Part shown: positions 63,862-64,000 of the stretch, piece by piece
How positions within the stretch are numbered: the stretch's first letter is position 1
Layout of the letters: every line of letters starts with the position of its first letter
Assembly (NCBI GenBank): GCA_905178155.1
Contig: CAJINV010000001.1
Location: 8,339,599 to 8,403,598 of the forward strand
Source of the DNA: Amoebophrya sp. A120
Taxonomy: Eukaryota; Sar; Dinophyceae; Syndiniales; Amoebophryaceae
Length of the DNA: 64,000 nucleotides
Reading direction: 5' to 3'
Notes under the pieces: generated by a model
Databases searched by the model: none
What the model was told of the DNA's origin: nothing
What the model saw: only the letters and a program-made list of their open reading frames with translations
Program-made: the position numbers and the translations under genes

Positions 63862-64000
63862 ATTGTCCTTTGCTCGTCGCGCGCAGAAGTTTTCTGCGCT
63901 GCAGCAAGGAGTGCTGATGGAGAAAAATCAATAACGTATCATTTTGCAGGGCATACAGTCTTCAGTAGACGTAGCCTGATGTAGTTGGGAGGTAGAACAT

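Overview
The window looks like a piece of nuclear chromosome from a protist, most probably a syndinian dinoflagellate close to Amoebophrya. The recognisable genes are eukaryotic: cytosolic-type isoleucyl-tRNA synthetase, COG3, an RNF113/Cwc24 splicing factor, an SPF30-like tandem-Tudor protein, an HCA59/Tls1 spliceosomal protein, a PP1 phosphatase, an ADCK/ABC1 kinase and a 3-hydroxyacyl-CoA dehydrogenase. Most genes are split by introns. Nearly all lie on the minus strand, the one-way gene order known from dinoflagellates. The genus is inferred from the unusual introns described below, which I recall being reported for Amoebophrya as introner elements with terminal inverted repeats and direct repeats.

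Layout. 1-4.3 kb: a hypothetical gene cut by the window edge and an ankyrin protein. 5.4-14.1 kb: a small hypothetical ORF and the isoleucyl-tRNA synthetase, interrupted by eight inserted elements and by a 3 kb stretch holding part of an unrelated gene. 14.7-15.4 kb: the only plus-strand candidate gene. 15.7-24.4 kb: a membrane-anchored helical protein, the ADCK-like kinase and a low-complexity protein. 25.9-27.6 kb: the Tudor protein. 28.4-31.4 kb: lineage-specific ORFs with an unresolved frame break. 31.8-40.2 kb: three secreted or membrane-targeted proteins and a coiled-coil/zinc protein. 40.8-46.4 kb: the HCA59 and RNF113 homologues, with a membrane-protein gene carrying an in-frame TGA between them. 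47.2-53.7 kb: PP1, hypotheticals and the dehydrogenase. 54.4-59.5 kb: an intronless disordered protein of about 1,695 residues. 60.2-63.9 kb: COG3.

Two intron classes coexist. Conventional introns are GT-AG, often starting GTA and ending CAG|G. The second class is made of 19 inserted elements of 149-405 bp, in eight sequence families (A, B, C, D, F, G, H, I as labelled here). Each has terminal inverted repeats that begin TAT and end ATA, and nearly all are flanked by a 5-bp target duplication. In every conserved gene where I could test it, removing the element plus one copy of the duplication restores the reading frame and the conserved protein. These junctions do not offer a consistent GT-AG pair. 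All families also carry many copies of one short motif, GCAWNACAAA, or its complement TTTGTNWTGC. The families therefore look like non-autonomous products of one mobile intron system. I see no convincing mobilising enzyme in the window.

The main caution is at 8764-12081. One element appears to contain about 3 kb of another gene, bounded by a 129-bp near-identical repeat and a single ambiguous base at 8893. An assembly chimera is the simplest reading; a composite mobile element is the exciting alternative.
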